Of a stretch of DNA of 64,000 nucleotides, positions 26,282 through 34,558 are shown in pieces; the stretch's first letter is position 1; the number at the start of each line of letters is the position of its first letter. A model generated the notes under the pieces. The model was not told the origin of the DNA. It did not search any database and saw only the letters and a list, made by a program, of their open reading frames with translations. The DNA is from Cellvibrionaceae bacterium (GTDB taxonomy: Bacteria > Pseudomonadota > Gammaproteobacteria > Pseudomonadales > Cellvibrionaceae): NCBI GenBank assembly GCA_021151695.1, contig JAGKWU010000004.1, forward strand, positions 1 to 64,000, given 5' to 3'. Both the position numbers and the translations under genes were made by a program.

Positions 26282-26887
26282 ATGACAACACAAAGCATCA
26301 CGCTGCTTCGCCATGGTCAGGTAGACGGGGAAGCTGCACTTTACGGCCACACGGATGTACTCCTCAGCGATATCGGCCGAATTAATTTGCAGGCAGCACT
26401 TGATAACATCCACGGCAAATTGCCTATTGACGCCATTATTTCATCACCACTATCACGCTGCGCCGAAATTTCCAGCGCCTTTGCCGAAAGGCTTGCCATT
26501 CATTACAGCCTGGATGCCCAATTTAAAGAAATGCATTTTGGCGATTGGGATGGTGTCGCTTTTGATAAGCTGGGCCATGTATGGCACGACCTGGAAGCCT
26601 TTTTCAATTCACCCCACGCCATACATCCACCGGCGGGCGAAACCCTCAATCAATTTGCACAGAGGATAATTAACGCGTGGGAGCATTTGCTGGAAAATAA
26701 CCAACACCAGCATCTGGTATTAGTCTGTCATGGCGGGGTGATTCGCGTGATCATCGCTCACGTACTGAGCATCGACTGGGACAATGCCAATCTGTTCAAA
26801 CAATTACAGATCGATTACGCCAGCCACTCACGCATTGAAGTGCAAAAAGATTTTTTGCCGCTGATCAAATATATCGGCAGCCACTAG
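26282..26887 (+). CDS. cobC: Histidine phosphatase, probable alpha-ribazole phosphatase
   Basis: A 201-residue member of the phosphoglycerate-mutase-like family: LLRHGQ carries the phosphorylated histidine, then SSPLSRC, EMHFGDWDG and VCHGGVIR. It probably dephosphorylates alpha-ribazole phosphate; the function is inferred from its place after cobU. AAAGGA lies ten bases upstream. Confidence 0.85.
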   Translation: MTTQSITLLRHGQVDGEAALYGHTDVLLSDIGRINLQAALDNIHGKLPIDAIISSPLSRCAEISSAFAERLAIHYSLDAQFKEMHFGDWDGVAFDKLGHVWHDLEAFFNSPHAIHPPAGETLNQFAQRIINAWEHLLENNQHQHLVLVCHGGVIRVIIAHVLSIDWDNANLFKQLQIDYASHSRIEVQKDFLPLIKYIGSH

Positions 26888-26901
26888 CAACGGCTAAAAA
26901 T

Positions 26902-26922
26902 AAGCGGGAGCAACTCCCGCTT
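26902..26922. terminator. Hairpin terminator between cobC and the TSUP gene
   Basis: Nine-bp stem AAGCGGGAG/CTCCCGCTT with loop CAA. Leftward it is followed by ATTTTTAG, so it best terminates the TSUP gene, and rightward it marks the end of cobC. Confidence 0.7.
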
Positions 26923-26940
26923 ATCAATGCCATTTATTTT

Positions 26941-26995
26941 ATAAAAAGCGATACCTATTTTATAAAAAGCGATACCTATTTTATAAAAAGCGATA
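26941..26995. repeat. 21-bp tandem repeat, about 2.6 copies
   Basis: Unit ATAAAAAGCGATACCTATTTT at 26941-26961 and 26962-26982, with a partial third copy 26983-26995. The rightmost copy overlaps the last codons and stop of the TSUP gene, so the 3' coding end was duplicated outward without changing the protein. Confidence 0.95.
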
Positions 26996-27767
26996 TTAGG
27001 CCCATAGCACTCACCACCAACAAGGTTACGCCCAGCACGCGATAAAACACTTTCGGATCGCCATTCACGATGCGCTGATGAAAACGCAAGCCAATCAAAT
27101 GTCCTACAGTCGCCGCCGGCAATAACCAGAGGTGGTGTATTAACTGCAAATCAACACCCACATACAAAAACGCGGACATTTTAATGACAACCAAAATAAA
27201 CCAGAGCACAAACAGCGTATCGCGCAATTTCTCTTTGGCGACATGATTGGCGTACACCGAAATAATCAGCGGCGCACCTATTAAGGACGTACCGCTGATA
27301 TAAGCCCCTAAAATCAAAAACACATTATCCAGTTTGGGATTTTTGCTTTTAAAAGGTTTGTTGATGATGTAGGAGACCGCATAAACAGAGACGATGGAAA
27401 AAATAATTCCCGTCATAATACCAGCGGGAATGGTCAACAAACCCAGAACACCAATCAACTTGGGGATAATCATGACCTTCATGGATTTTTTCAGGTAGCC
27501 CCAGTCAACTGTGCTATCCGCATCCGTCGATTCAGCCGCGATTTTTTGCTCGCGGTGTTTGCGGTAATTTTGCCAAACCGTAATTGACGAGAAAAACAAC
27601 AGATGCACAGCGATAATGGGCAAATACACCAGCGGATGATTATCAATCAGCAATAAGAATGGCAGGGACAAGACTGCACCGCCAAATCCCAAACCTGAAC
27701 GAACAAAGCCGCTCCAGGTAAATACCAAGGCTATCAATACATACTGGTAAAACTGCAAATCACCCAT
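26976..27767 (-). CDS. TSUP (TauE/SafE) family membrane transporter
   Basis: A 263-residue inner-membrane protein with about eight hydrophobic segments arranged as two homologous halves. The first contains GFVRSGLGFGGAVLSLPFLL, the family hallmark, and the second GAYISGTSLIGAPLI. Members export or import sulfite, sulfonates and related anions; the substrate here is unknown. ATG 27767 has AGGA seven bases upstream. The stop codon lies inside a tandem repeat. Confidence 0.85.
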   Translation of the reverse strand: MGDLQFYQYVLIALVFTWSGFVRSGLGFGGAVLSLPFLLLIDNHPLVYLPIIAVHLLFFSSITVWQNYRKHREQKIAAESTDADSTVDWGYLKKSMKVMIIPKLIGVLGLLTIPAGIMTGIIFSIVSVYAVSYIINKPFKSKNPKLDNVFLILGAYISGTSLIGAPLIISVYANHVAKEKLRDTLFVLWFILVVIKMSAFLYVGVDLQLIHHLWLLPAATVGHLIGLRFHQRIVNGDPKVFYRVLGVTLLVVSAMGLISLFIK

Positions 27768-27802
27768 CAACTTTTCCTAGACCACAATTCCAAAACAAAA
27801 AT

Positions 27803-27828
27803 GGGCATCTGCTTGCCAGCAGATGCCC
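27803..27828 (-). terminator. Terminator of the PEBP gene
   Basis: Ten-bp perfect stem GGGCATCTGC/GCAGATGCCC with a six-base loop, followed leftward by ATTTTTGTTTT. Confidence 0.85.
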
Positions 27829-27853
27829 GCTTACAAAAGTAACTGCAATAAAA

Positions 27854-28417
27854 TTATTTACGCTGATAAACCGCCTGCAATTGTGCTTTAGCCAGCGTAT
27901 GGAAATGCACATTAAAACCAACCACCGCCGGCGTTGTCTCTGCAGTCAGAGGCAAGCTAGCCACATCCAGGGCGTAGAGCGTAAATTGGTAACGATGCGG
28001 CTTATCACCTTGCGGCGGACAAGCGCCAATAAAACCGGGAGCGCCTACATCCGTGCGGCTTTGAATCGCGCCCGATGGCAAACGGGTTTTATCATCTGCA
28101 GCAATTCCCTGGGGCAAATTCGTCGCCGTTGCAGGAATATTCAACACTACCCAATGCCAAAAACCACTGCCAGTAGGCGCATCGGGATCATAAACCATCA
28201 ATACAAAACTGCGTGTATCTTTGGGGGCATTGGCCCAGCTCAATGCAGGCGACACATTGCCGCCGGAGCAACCAAAACTATTGGCGACCTGTGCATTACC
28301 CAGACTATCGCCTGCTTTAAAGTCGCTACTGGTAAGCGTGAATTCGGCCGCCGCTACTGCGCCGGAACATAATAAGGACACAGCCAGTGCCATGCCAGCG
28401 ATAAACGTTTTCATCAT
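27854..28417 (-). CDS. YbhB/YbcL-type PEBP family protein, secreted
   Basis: A 187-residue phosphatidylethanolamine-binding-like protein. The signal peptide (about 1-24) is followed by the family motifs SPALSWANAPKDTRSFVLMV, DPDAPTGSGFWHWVV and HRYQFTLYALD. The biochemical role in bacteria is not established. The ATG pair at 28417/28414 has AAGGA six bases upstream. Confidence 0.88.
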   Translation of the reverse strand: MMKTFIAGMALAVSLLCSGAVAAAEFTLTSSDFKAGDSLGNAQVANSFGCSGGNVSPALSWANAPKDTRSFVLMVYDPDAPTGSGFWHWVVLNIPATATNLPQGIAADDKTRLPSGAIQSRTDVGAPGFIGACPPQGDKPHRYQFTLYALDVASLPLTAETTPAVVGFNVHFHTLAKAQLQAVYQRK

Positions 28418-28573
28418 GATTTTTCCTTCGATATTGGGAGAGCAACGAGTATGGCGCGCAAACAAGGTGAATGCATTGCGAGCCATCATTCAGCCCAACC
28501 AAGATAACAAATGGTACCGGGCAGTTTCGCTTGTCGCGCTCATAAGCTCGCTTTATTCGCTCAAGTTCAGATT

Positions 28574-29467
28574 TTATTTTACCGACTCAAGTTGAGCAGC
28601 ATGGCGAGTCAAACGCAAATCTGTAGGCGTCAAACCAAAGCGCATTGAAAAACGCTCGCTAAAACGCGACGCGGAATCATAGCCGACGGCTTGTGCAACA
28701 CGTGTGATCGTCCAATTACTTTCCTGCAACATACCCAGGCCATGACTCAATCGAACCTCTTCAAGCAAATTGCGAAAGCTGGCATTTTCCGCATCGAGCT
28801 TGCGCCTGAGTGTAGCGGCGCTACAGCCAAAATAGGCGGCCACTTCTTCCATTCGCCAATCGCGACTGATATCCAGCGCAAAATAAGCGCAAATCTTTTG
28901 ACTCCAGTCAGGTCCTTGCTGGGTAAAAATATTGCCGGCCAATTGATGCTGCGCAAGCAATAACAGTAACTCTTGCGCGCGATGATTATGCAGCAACGGT
29001 GATTGATGTTTTTGTGCGCATGCATCCACCCACTGCGACAAACTGTGCAATAAAGCCTCCGGCGCCTTGGCCAGCTTTACGGGTAACTGGCTCCAGAGTT
29101 CAAGTTTGCTCGCATAGGCGGCAACAAAATGTTCGAGTAAATCAGGTGCGAAGGTAACGGCCACTGCAAGATAATCCGAATCAGGCGCGGGAATATTACC
29201 TGTATGCAAATTAGCTCCCGTTGGAAATAACAGCAAATGGCCGGGCGGATAGAGGATTTCACGATTGCCATCGTCTACGCGTTTGGTGCCCGTTACCACC
29301 AATACAAAACCCGGTTGATGCAGCGGAACGCTACGCAGCGCTTGTGGGTGCACGCAGTGAAATACGCCGATATTTTGCAGCAGACGCGTCTCGCCTGTTT
29401 GATGCACGTGATTGCGCAATTGTTGCGCCAGTTTATTAATCCAGAAGTTTTCGGTCACTGTCAGCAT
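28574..29467 (-). CDS. AraC family transcriptional regulator
   Basis: A 297-residue regulator: N-terminal cupin-like sensor domain (HQPGFVLVVTGTKRV, YPPGHLLLFP) and C-terminal double HTH (about 195-290; WRMEEVAAYFGCSAATLRRKL and ITRVAQAVGYDSASRFSERF). It is divergent from a small secreted protein gene across 168 bp, and upstream of the PEBP gene on the same strand; either could be a target. Confidence 0.88.
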   Translation of the reverse strand: MLTVTENFWINKLAQQLRNHVHQTGETRLLQNIGVFHCVHPQALRSVPLHQPGFVLVVTGTKRVDDGNREILYPPGHLLLFPTGANLHTGNIPAPDSDYLAVAVTFAPDLLEHFVAAYASKLELWSQLPVKLAKAPEALLHSLSQWVDACAQKHQSPLLHNHRAQELLLLLAQHQLAGNIFTQQGPDWSQKICAYFALDISRDWRMEEVAAYFGCSAATLRRKLDAENASFRNLLEEVRLSHGLGMLQESNWTITRVAQAVGYDSASRFSERFSMRFGLTPTDLRLTRHAAQLESVK

Positions 29468-29635
29468 GGCCAGTCCCTCAAATGCACAAAGAATATGAAT
29501 GCTACTCAAACCATCGAACCGGATGAAGTGATTCCAGTCATAATCAGCGAACAGAGCAGCATGACTATTTTATGGACAGGCGCTCAGGCTTTATAGGGTT
29601 TAACAGATTCAGTTTTTACAACGAGGATATTTCTT

Positions 29636-29944
29636 ATGAAAAAAATTTCAGCTTTGGTGAGCATCGCATTATTGAGCAGCTGCTCGCTGCTGGCCGTTGC
29701 TGACGATGGCGAGGGCCAACGTCAGCACGAAGGGAAACGCCAACCGCCACAAGTGGCCATTGATGCCTGCAAAAACTTAACTGAGAAAGCCACCTGCACC
29801 TTCACTGGTCGCAACGGCGAACAAATGAGCGGCGTTTGTATGTTACCACCCGCTGATAGTGGCAATACCACCCTGGCCTGCCGCCCCGAGCGCAACCACA
29901 AAGATCATTCAAACGGCGATACGCCACCCGCCAAACCGCAATAA
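29636..29944 (+). CDS. Small secreted protein, unknown function
   Basis: A 102-residue protein with a clear signal peptide (residues 1-22) and a hydrophilic, H/Q/P-rich mature part. It has four cysteines after the signal in a C-x7-C-x13-C-x12-C spacing, suggesting disulfides in the periplasm. The signal region contains SSCSLLA, so a lipoprotein is possible but the lipobox is poor. I do not recognise a characterised family. Confidence 0.7.
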   Translation: MKKISALVSIALLSSCSLLAVADDGEGQRQHEGKRQPPQVAIDACKNLTEKATCTFTGRNGEQMSGVCMLPPADSGNTTLACRPERNHKDHSNGDTPPAKPQ

Positions 29945-29954
29945 TTTCCATGCT

Positions 29955-29995
29955 GGCCCCTTTGGTTGGACGATAGCCTGCCAACCAAAGGGGCC
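29955..29995. other. 15-bp perfect inverted repeat after the small secreted protein gene
   Basis: GGCCCCTTTGGTTGG (29955-29969) and its exact complement CCAACCAAAGGGGCC (29981-29995), 11-base loop. It has no T-run on either strand, so an intrinsic terminator is uncertain. Confidence 0.6.
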
Positions 29996-30079
29996 ATGTA
30001 CCTAAGTAGAACTACCCTTTCCTTTTAGTCCTATTGCTATATATTGCCCGGCTGACTTTGCTTTAGCTGGAACCCCGCT

Positions 30080-31480
30080 GTGACTTCTTCACCCAACGCC
30101 ACCACGCCTCCCTCAACCCTTGTACAAGTCCTGACCGAATGGAAAGCCCTTGGGCAACTCGGCCTGCCTATTTTGGTGGCGCAATTGGCGCAGATGGCCA
30201 ATGGCGTTGTGGACACGCTCATGGCGGGCCACGCCAGTGCCCGCGACTTGGCGGCGGTAGGCATAGGAACGGGGATATGGGGGCCAGTGTTGCTGTTTTT
30301 CCTCGGTACGCTCAGCTCCATGCAGCCGCTGATATCCGGTCATCGCGGCGCTGATGATCACAGCCGCATCATGCCCGTCACATGGCAAGGTTTATACATC
30401 GCCTTTGCAGGTGCAATCCTGATGGCCTTGATACTCACCAACGTGCGTCCTATTTTCGAGGCGCTTGCGCTCGATACCCGAACTGCCGATATCGCCGAAG
30501 GCTATCTTGATGCGCTGGCCTGGGGAATTCCCGCCGTGCTTCTGCTCAACGCACTGCGCGGCTTAACCGATGGCATGGGCCACACCCGCATCATTATGAC
30601 TTTTGCGTTGGTGAGCACTGTGCTCAACGTACCATTTAACTATTTATTTATCTTTGGATTCACTGTTGGCGATTATCACTTTGCCGCGCTGGGCGGTGTG
30701 GGCTGCGGCTGGGCAACAGCACTGTCGAACTGGATTGCGGTTATCGCACTGCTGGTTTATTTAAATCGCAGCAAGGATTATCGCGAGCTACATTTGATCG
30801 GCGATTGGGTACGCCCCAAATGGCAGGGCATCAAACAAATTTTGCATTTAGGTTTGCCTATCGGCTTTTCCAATTTTATTGAGATCAGCATGTTCTGCGC
30901 GATTGCGTTATTTTTATCGCCACTGGGGCCCAATGTGATAGCGGGACATCAAGTTGTGCTCAACGCCATTTCGTTATTCTTTATGGTCCCGCTCAGCTTG
31001 GGCATGGCACTCACCTTGCGCGTGAGTTTTTTAATCGGTGCCGGCGAACACGCACGCGCTCGCCTGCTGGGTCGCAGCGCACTCTTATTAGCTGGCGCTA
31101 TTGCCTGTGTGAACGTACCGATTTTATTTTTTGGTCGTGAATTCATCACCTCCCTTTACACCACCGATGAGCAGGTGCGAGTGGTGGCGATTCATTTGTT
31201 TGCCCTGGCCGCAACCTTTCAGATTGCTGATGTCGTGCAAGTCACTATGATCAACGTATTGCGCGGTTACAAAGACACTCGCATCCCTATGCTGATAATG
31301 TTGTTCTCGCTCTGGTGTATTTGCCTGCCCCTTGGTTTTATCTTTACGTTCAAAGATTGGCTAGGCACACCTATGGGCGCCGGTGGATTCTGGACGGCAC
31401 TGATCCTCGGATTAAGCTGCGCCGCCATTTTGTTAGGCTGGCGCGTATTCAGATTTACCCGTCAACCTAAACATACATAA
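30080..31480 (+). CDS. MATE family multidrug efflux protein
   Basis: A 466-residue inner-membrane antiporter with 12 predicted helices in two related halves. Family-typical segments are LPILVAQLAQMANGVVDTLMAGH near the N-terminus, NALRGLTDGMGHTR, and GLPIGFSNFIEISMF at the start of the second half. NorM-type members extrude cationic drugs against H+ or Na+. The start is GTG with GGA upstream. Confidence 0.93.
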   Translation: MTSSPNATTPPSTLVQVLTEWKALGQLGLPILVAQLAQMANGVVDTLMAGHASARDLAAVGIGTGIWGPVLLFFLGTLSSMQPLISGHRGADDHSRIMPVTWQGLYIAFAGAILMALILTNVRPIFEALALDTRTADIAEGYLDALAWGIPAVLLLNALRGLTDGMGHTRIIMTFALVSTVLNVPFNYLFIFGFTVGDYHFAALGGVGCGWATALSNWIAVIALLVYLNRSKDYRELHLIGDWVRPKWQGIKQILHLGLPIGFSNFIEISMFCAIALFLSPLGPNVIAGHQVVLNAISLFFMVPLSLGMALTLRVSFLIGAGEHARARLLGRSALLLAGAIACVNVPILFFGREFITSLYTTDEQVRVVAIHLFALAATFQIADVVQVTMINVLRGYKDTRIPMLIMLFSLWCICLPLGFIFTFKDWLGTPMGAGGFWTALILGLSCAAILLGWRVFRFTRQPKHT

Positions 31481-31553
31481 AAGCGCGCGAATCAACTTTT
31501 CATCTTCCTCATCTCACCGCATTCTCTCAACTGCATCACTCTCCTGGCTTACC

Positions 31554-31561
31554 GGGGGGGG
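31554..31561. repeat. Run of eight G upstream of aqpZ
   Basis: Homopolymer G8 in the 221-bp gap between the MATE and aqpZ genes, about 140 bp before the aqpZ start. The rest of this gap shows no recognised gene. Confidence 0.9.
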
Positions 31562-31701
31562 CGAACTAGCATTGGTCATCAATTGCGCCTATAGTCGAAT
31601 GGCGATTGTTTCAAGGGTCACCACAAAGGATTGGCCCGTAAGTCCTGCTTGAGTAATTTCACCAACACAATGTCGGATAAAAATAGAGGATAGGTATTCC
31701 T

Positions 31702-32391
31702 ATGAAAAAATACGTTGCAGAATTTTTTGGAACTTTCTGGTTGGTCCTGGGTGGATGCGGCAGTGCGGTTTTGGCTGCGGCTTTTCCACAAGTGGGCATA
31801 GGCCTGCTGGGCGTATCGCTCGCCTTTGGCTTGACCGTATTAACCATGGCCTTCGCCATAGGGCATATTTCCGGTTGCCATTTAAACCCGGCGGTATCTA
31901 TCGGCTTATGGGTTGGTGGACGCTTTCCCGCCAGTAATTTGCTGCCTTATATTGCCGCGCAGGTTTTGGGTGGCATAGTTGCCGGCGGCGTTTTATTGCT
32001 GATCGCCAGCGGTAAAGCAGGTTTTGATGTGAACGCCGGTTTTGCCTCCAATGGTTTTGGTGCGCACTCCCCCGGTGGCTATTCGCTGTTGTCAGCACTG
32101 ACGACTGAAGTGGTGATGACCATGATGTTTTTATTAGTGATCATGGGCGCAACTGACAAACGCGCGCCGCAAGGGCTGGCGCCTATCGCGATAGGGTTGT
32201 GCCTGACCTTAATTCATTTGATCAGTATTCCCGTCACCAATACCTCCGTTAATCCTGCACGCAGCACAGGCGTTGCACTCTACGTGGGCGACTGGGCGAT
32301 TGCACAACTGTGGCTGTTCTGGGTTGCCCCTATAGTGGGTGCAGCGCTGGGTGCTGTGATTTACAATTTTATCAGCAGTGATAAACAATAA
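31702..32391 (+). CDS. aqpZ: Aquaporin Z
   Basis: A 229-residue water channel with six TM helices and both half-helix motifs, HLNPAVS and SVNPARS. The N-terminal MKKYVAEFFGTFWLVLGGCG is typical of AqpZ. The selectivity residues fit a water channel rather than a glycerol facilitator. It lies in an osmotic and ion context only loosely, with an unrelated MATE gene upstream. Confidence 0.95.
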   Translation: MKKYVAEFFGTFWLVLGGCGSAVLAAAFPQVGIGLLGVSLAFGLTVLTMAFAIGHISGCHLNPAVSIGLWVGGRFPASNLLPYIAAQVLGGIVAGGVLLLIASGKAGFDVNAGFASNGFGAHSPGGYSLLSALTTEVVMTMMFLLVIMGATDKRAPQGLAPIAIGLCLTLIHLISIPVTNTSVNPARSTGVALYVGDWAIAQLWLFWVAPIVGAALGAVIYNFISSDKQ

Positions 32392-32400
32392 TTTTTTACC

Positions 32401-32426
32401 GGCGCAGCTGCCTGCGGCACTGCGCC
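32401..32426 (+). terminator. Hairpin terminator of aqpZ
   Basis: Stem GGCGCAG/CTGCGCC followed by ATTGTTTTG. Confidence 0.55.
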
Positions 32427-32455
32427 ATTGTTTTGAATAAATGACAGCGCGACTC

Positions 32456-32713
32456 ATGACAAATATAGAATTTTCCAAAGCTGAAAAAGACCTCATCATC
32501 CGCAAAGTACAAAAATATTTTGATAAGGAATTAGGCCAGGATCTGGGCCAGTTTGATGCGGAGTTTTTGCTGGATTTTTTCGCTAAAGAAGTCGGTGCGT
32601 ACTTTTATAACCGTGGTTTGCGCGATGCACAGGCAGTGATTGAAGGTAAGCTTGCGGATATTGCGGATGCGCTTTACGAGATTGAAAAGCCGACGGAGTT
32701 TTTGCGGTCATGA
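32456..32713 (+). CDS. DUF2164 family protein
   Basis: An 85-residue protein covering the whole DUF2164 family: IEFSKAEKDLIIRKVQKYF, LGQFDAEFLLDFFAKEVG and YFYNRGLRDAQ. No function is known. Another ATG at 32441 would add five residues; neither start has a strong ribosome site. Confidence 0.8.
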   Translation: MTNIEFSKAEKDLIIRKVQKYFDKELGQDLGQFDAEFLLDFFAKEVGAYFYNRGLRDAQAVIEGKLADIADALYEIEKPTEFLRS

Positions 32714-32730
32714 CAACTCACTGCGAATTC

Positions 32731-32837
32731 GTTTGCCATGAGGGTGGAAGTTTCGAAAACGCGGTGAATACATCCTTGTAGCTCCCTCGCGTCATCCCTG
32801 ACGCGAGGGTTTCGAAACTTCCACCCTCACGGCAAAC
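32731..32837. repeat. 107-bp nested palindromic element
   Basis: Outer arms of 28 bp (32731-32758 and 32810-32837) match at all but one position. An inner hairpin CCCTCGCGTC/GACGCGAGGG (32784-32793, 32800-32809) and a small palindrome TACATCCTTGTA (32769-32780) lie within. It resembles a REP-type or MITE-like intergenic element between DUF2164 and the HAD gene; no target-site duplication is evident. Confidence 0.85.
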
Positions 32838-32877
32838 TCAGCTCATCGCGAAACTGACCTTCAGAAAAAGCAGACAG

Positions 32878-33564
32878 CTATCCAATCTCCAGCGCATGTT
32901 GCACCCGCAAAATCAATTCTGCCGGCGTGCGAGAGATAATCTCTTCCGGGATTTCAAATTTCTTGGTCAAGCGCGTTAAATTCTCAAAACCGTAAGACAC
33001 CATAAACGGATGCATGCCTGTATTGATTGCTGCCACGTAATCTTTGTTCTCATCGCCACATACACTTGCCCGCGCCGGGTTTATATCGAACTGTTGGCGA
33101 ACCTGGCGAAAATGCGGCGTCTTTTTTTCCTCCAGCGGCACATGCACCAGAAAATCAAAATCGGCGATATTAATATCGTGGCGAGCAAACAACTGGCGCA
33201 GAGTTTCCAGCGGTTCCTCTGTAATATTGCGCGTTACCATGCCAACCACCACATTGGGCGCGGCCATAAGACTGCGGATAAAATCGGCAATACCAGGATA
33301 AAGCGCCGCATCGTTGCGATAGACATCCGTGAGCGTAGACACTATCTGCTTGCGGTTGTGCTTGGTGATATTTTTGCGCAAGTTGGAGGGAAACTGTTTT
33401 ATCCCGCCCAGGTATTTGAAGATGTTGTGACGTTTTTGAAAACTTTCTTCATCACCCAAATCCATTCCATGATGAACAAAAGCTTTTTCGATAGCATTGT
33501 AGGCATCAATCGTGGTGCCATCGGCGTCGAGGATGATCAGGCGTTTGTTATTGCTGTAACTCAT
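32878..33564 (-). CDS. HAD superfamily hydrolase
   Basis: A 228-residue phosphatase-like protein: motif I LDADGTTID (nucleophile and acid aspartates), motif II MVTRN, motif III lysine near EEKKTPHF, and motif IV CGDENKD. The cap is alpha-helical (HNIFKYLGGIKQF). The substrate is unknown. The ATG at 33564 was preferred to upstream positions because the motif then lies at the usual place. It follows another HAD gene by 99 bp on the same strand and may share its promoter. Confidence 0.82.
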   Translation of the reverse strand: MSYSNNKRLIILDADGTTIDAYNAIEKAFVHHGMDLGDEESFQKRHNIFKYLGGIKQFPSNLRKNITKHNRKQIVSTLTDVYRNDAALYPGIADFIRSLMAAPNVVVGMVTRNITEEPLETLRQLFARHDINIADFDFLVHVPLEEKKTPHFRQVRQQFDINPARASVCGDENKDYVAAINTGMHPFMVSYGFENLTRLTKKFEIPEEIISRTPAELILRVQHALEIG

Positions 33565-33663
33565 TTGTTGGTCTGCTGGTAGCCTCCAAAGCTTCCACCA
33601 GTGTAAAAGGCAATTGTTACAATTTAAAAATCCTGTCATAAAACTGTTACAGCCATAACGCAC

Positions 33664-34452
33664 TTAGAAGCGACTGGGCAACTCCGCCACAGAGGACAAC
33701 AACAAATCAGGCTTGACGCCCGATTGTTCGAAATACGCTTGGCGAAACTTGCCGGTTTTAACCAAAGCGCCGTTCATGCCCAGCAGTTGGGCGCCGCCAA
33801 CGTCGCTATCGATATCGTCCCCGACCATCAGCGCCCCTTGCGCACTTACCCCGGCGGAATCCAGCACACGCTGGAAAAACTCGCGGTTGGGCTTGCCCAT
33901 AACACGCGCATTTTTGCTGCACACATATTCCAGCCCGCTCACAAAAAAACCTATATCCGCTTTTAAACCTTCCGGTGTTTGCCAGAAGCGGTTTTTGTGC
34001 AGAGCAATCAGCTCGGCGCCACTGTGCATTACGTTAAACAAGCGATTGATCAGAGTTAAATCCCAACGCTCGCCTATATCGCCCAGCACCACATAATCCG
34101 GCTGGATTTCATCGCGAGTGAATCCGGCAAAATCAGCCTCTATTCCCTCGGCAACCACCGGCCATATACGCAACGGGCGACCAAGTTGTTGCTGCAGTGC
34201 CTGCAACTCCAAACGCGCGGCGACCGGTGCGCTGATAAGTTCGTGATCGTCCAGCGTAAAACCCATAGTGCGCATTTGCGCAACCAGGTCCGCTTGGGAT
34301 TTGGTGGTAGTGTTAGTGAGAAAGCGCAATTGCAATCCGCGCTTGCGCAACTGCTGCAGCGCATCGGCAGCGCCGGGAATTTGTTCTTTGCCGATATAAA
34401 GCGTGCCGTCCAAATCCAGCAGTACCAGCTTGCATGAGGTCAGATTTGTCAT
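33664..34452 (-). CDS. HAD-IIA phosphatase (NagD/LHPP-like)
   Basis: A 262-residue enzyme with motif I LLDLDGTLYIG, motif II TNTTTKS, a C2-type cap, and motif IV MVGDDIDSDVGGAQ followed by G..LVKTGKFR. The pattern is that of the LHPP/TIGR01458-like branch of NagD-type phosphatases; the substrate is not predictable. AAGGAG lies seven bases before the ATG. The promoter upstream contains a LexA-like box. Confidence 0.88.
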   Translation of the reverse strand: MTNLTSCKLVLLDLDGTLYIGKEQIPGAADALQQLRKRGLQLRFLTNTTTKSQADLVAQMRTMGFTLDDHELISAPVAARLELQALQQQLGRPLRIWPVVAEGIEADFAGFTRDEIQPDYVVLGDIGERWDLTLINRLFNVMHSGAELIALHKNRFWQTPEGLKADIGFFVSGLEYVCSKNARVMGKPNREFFQRVLDSAGVSAQGALMVGDDIDSDVGGAQLLGMNGALVKTGKFRQAYFEQSGVKPDLLLSSVAELPSRF

Positions 34453-34497
34453 GCCTATCTCCTTTTGTCGTTAACACTCAAGGTCTATGCGCTTTCA

Positions 34498-34526
34498 ACT
34501 ATAGCTGTTAAAAAATACAGTGATAA
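34498..34526 (-). promoter_or_regulatory. Promoter of the HAD gene pair with a LexA-like box
   Basis: Minus strand -35 TTATCA (34521-34526), 17-bp spacer, -10 TATAGT (34498-34503). The spacer is almost entirely the 16-mer CTGT-N8-ACAG (34505-34520) with an A/T-only centre, matching the gammaproteobacterial LexA operator core. Confidence 0.6.
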
Positions 34527-34558
34527 CACAGGATTTGCAGCAATTGCCCTGCCAGGGT

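Noticed and set aside
26941..26995. CRISPR array
   Set aside because: The repeats are directly adjacent with no spacers and no cas genes.
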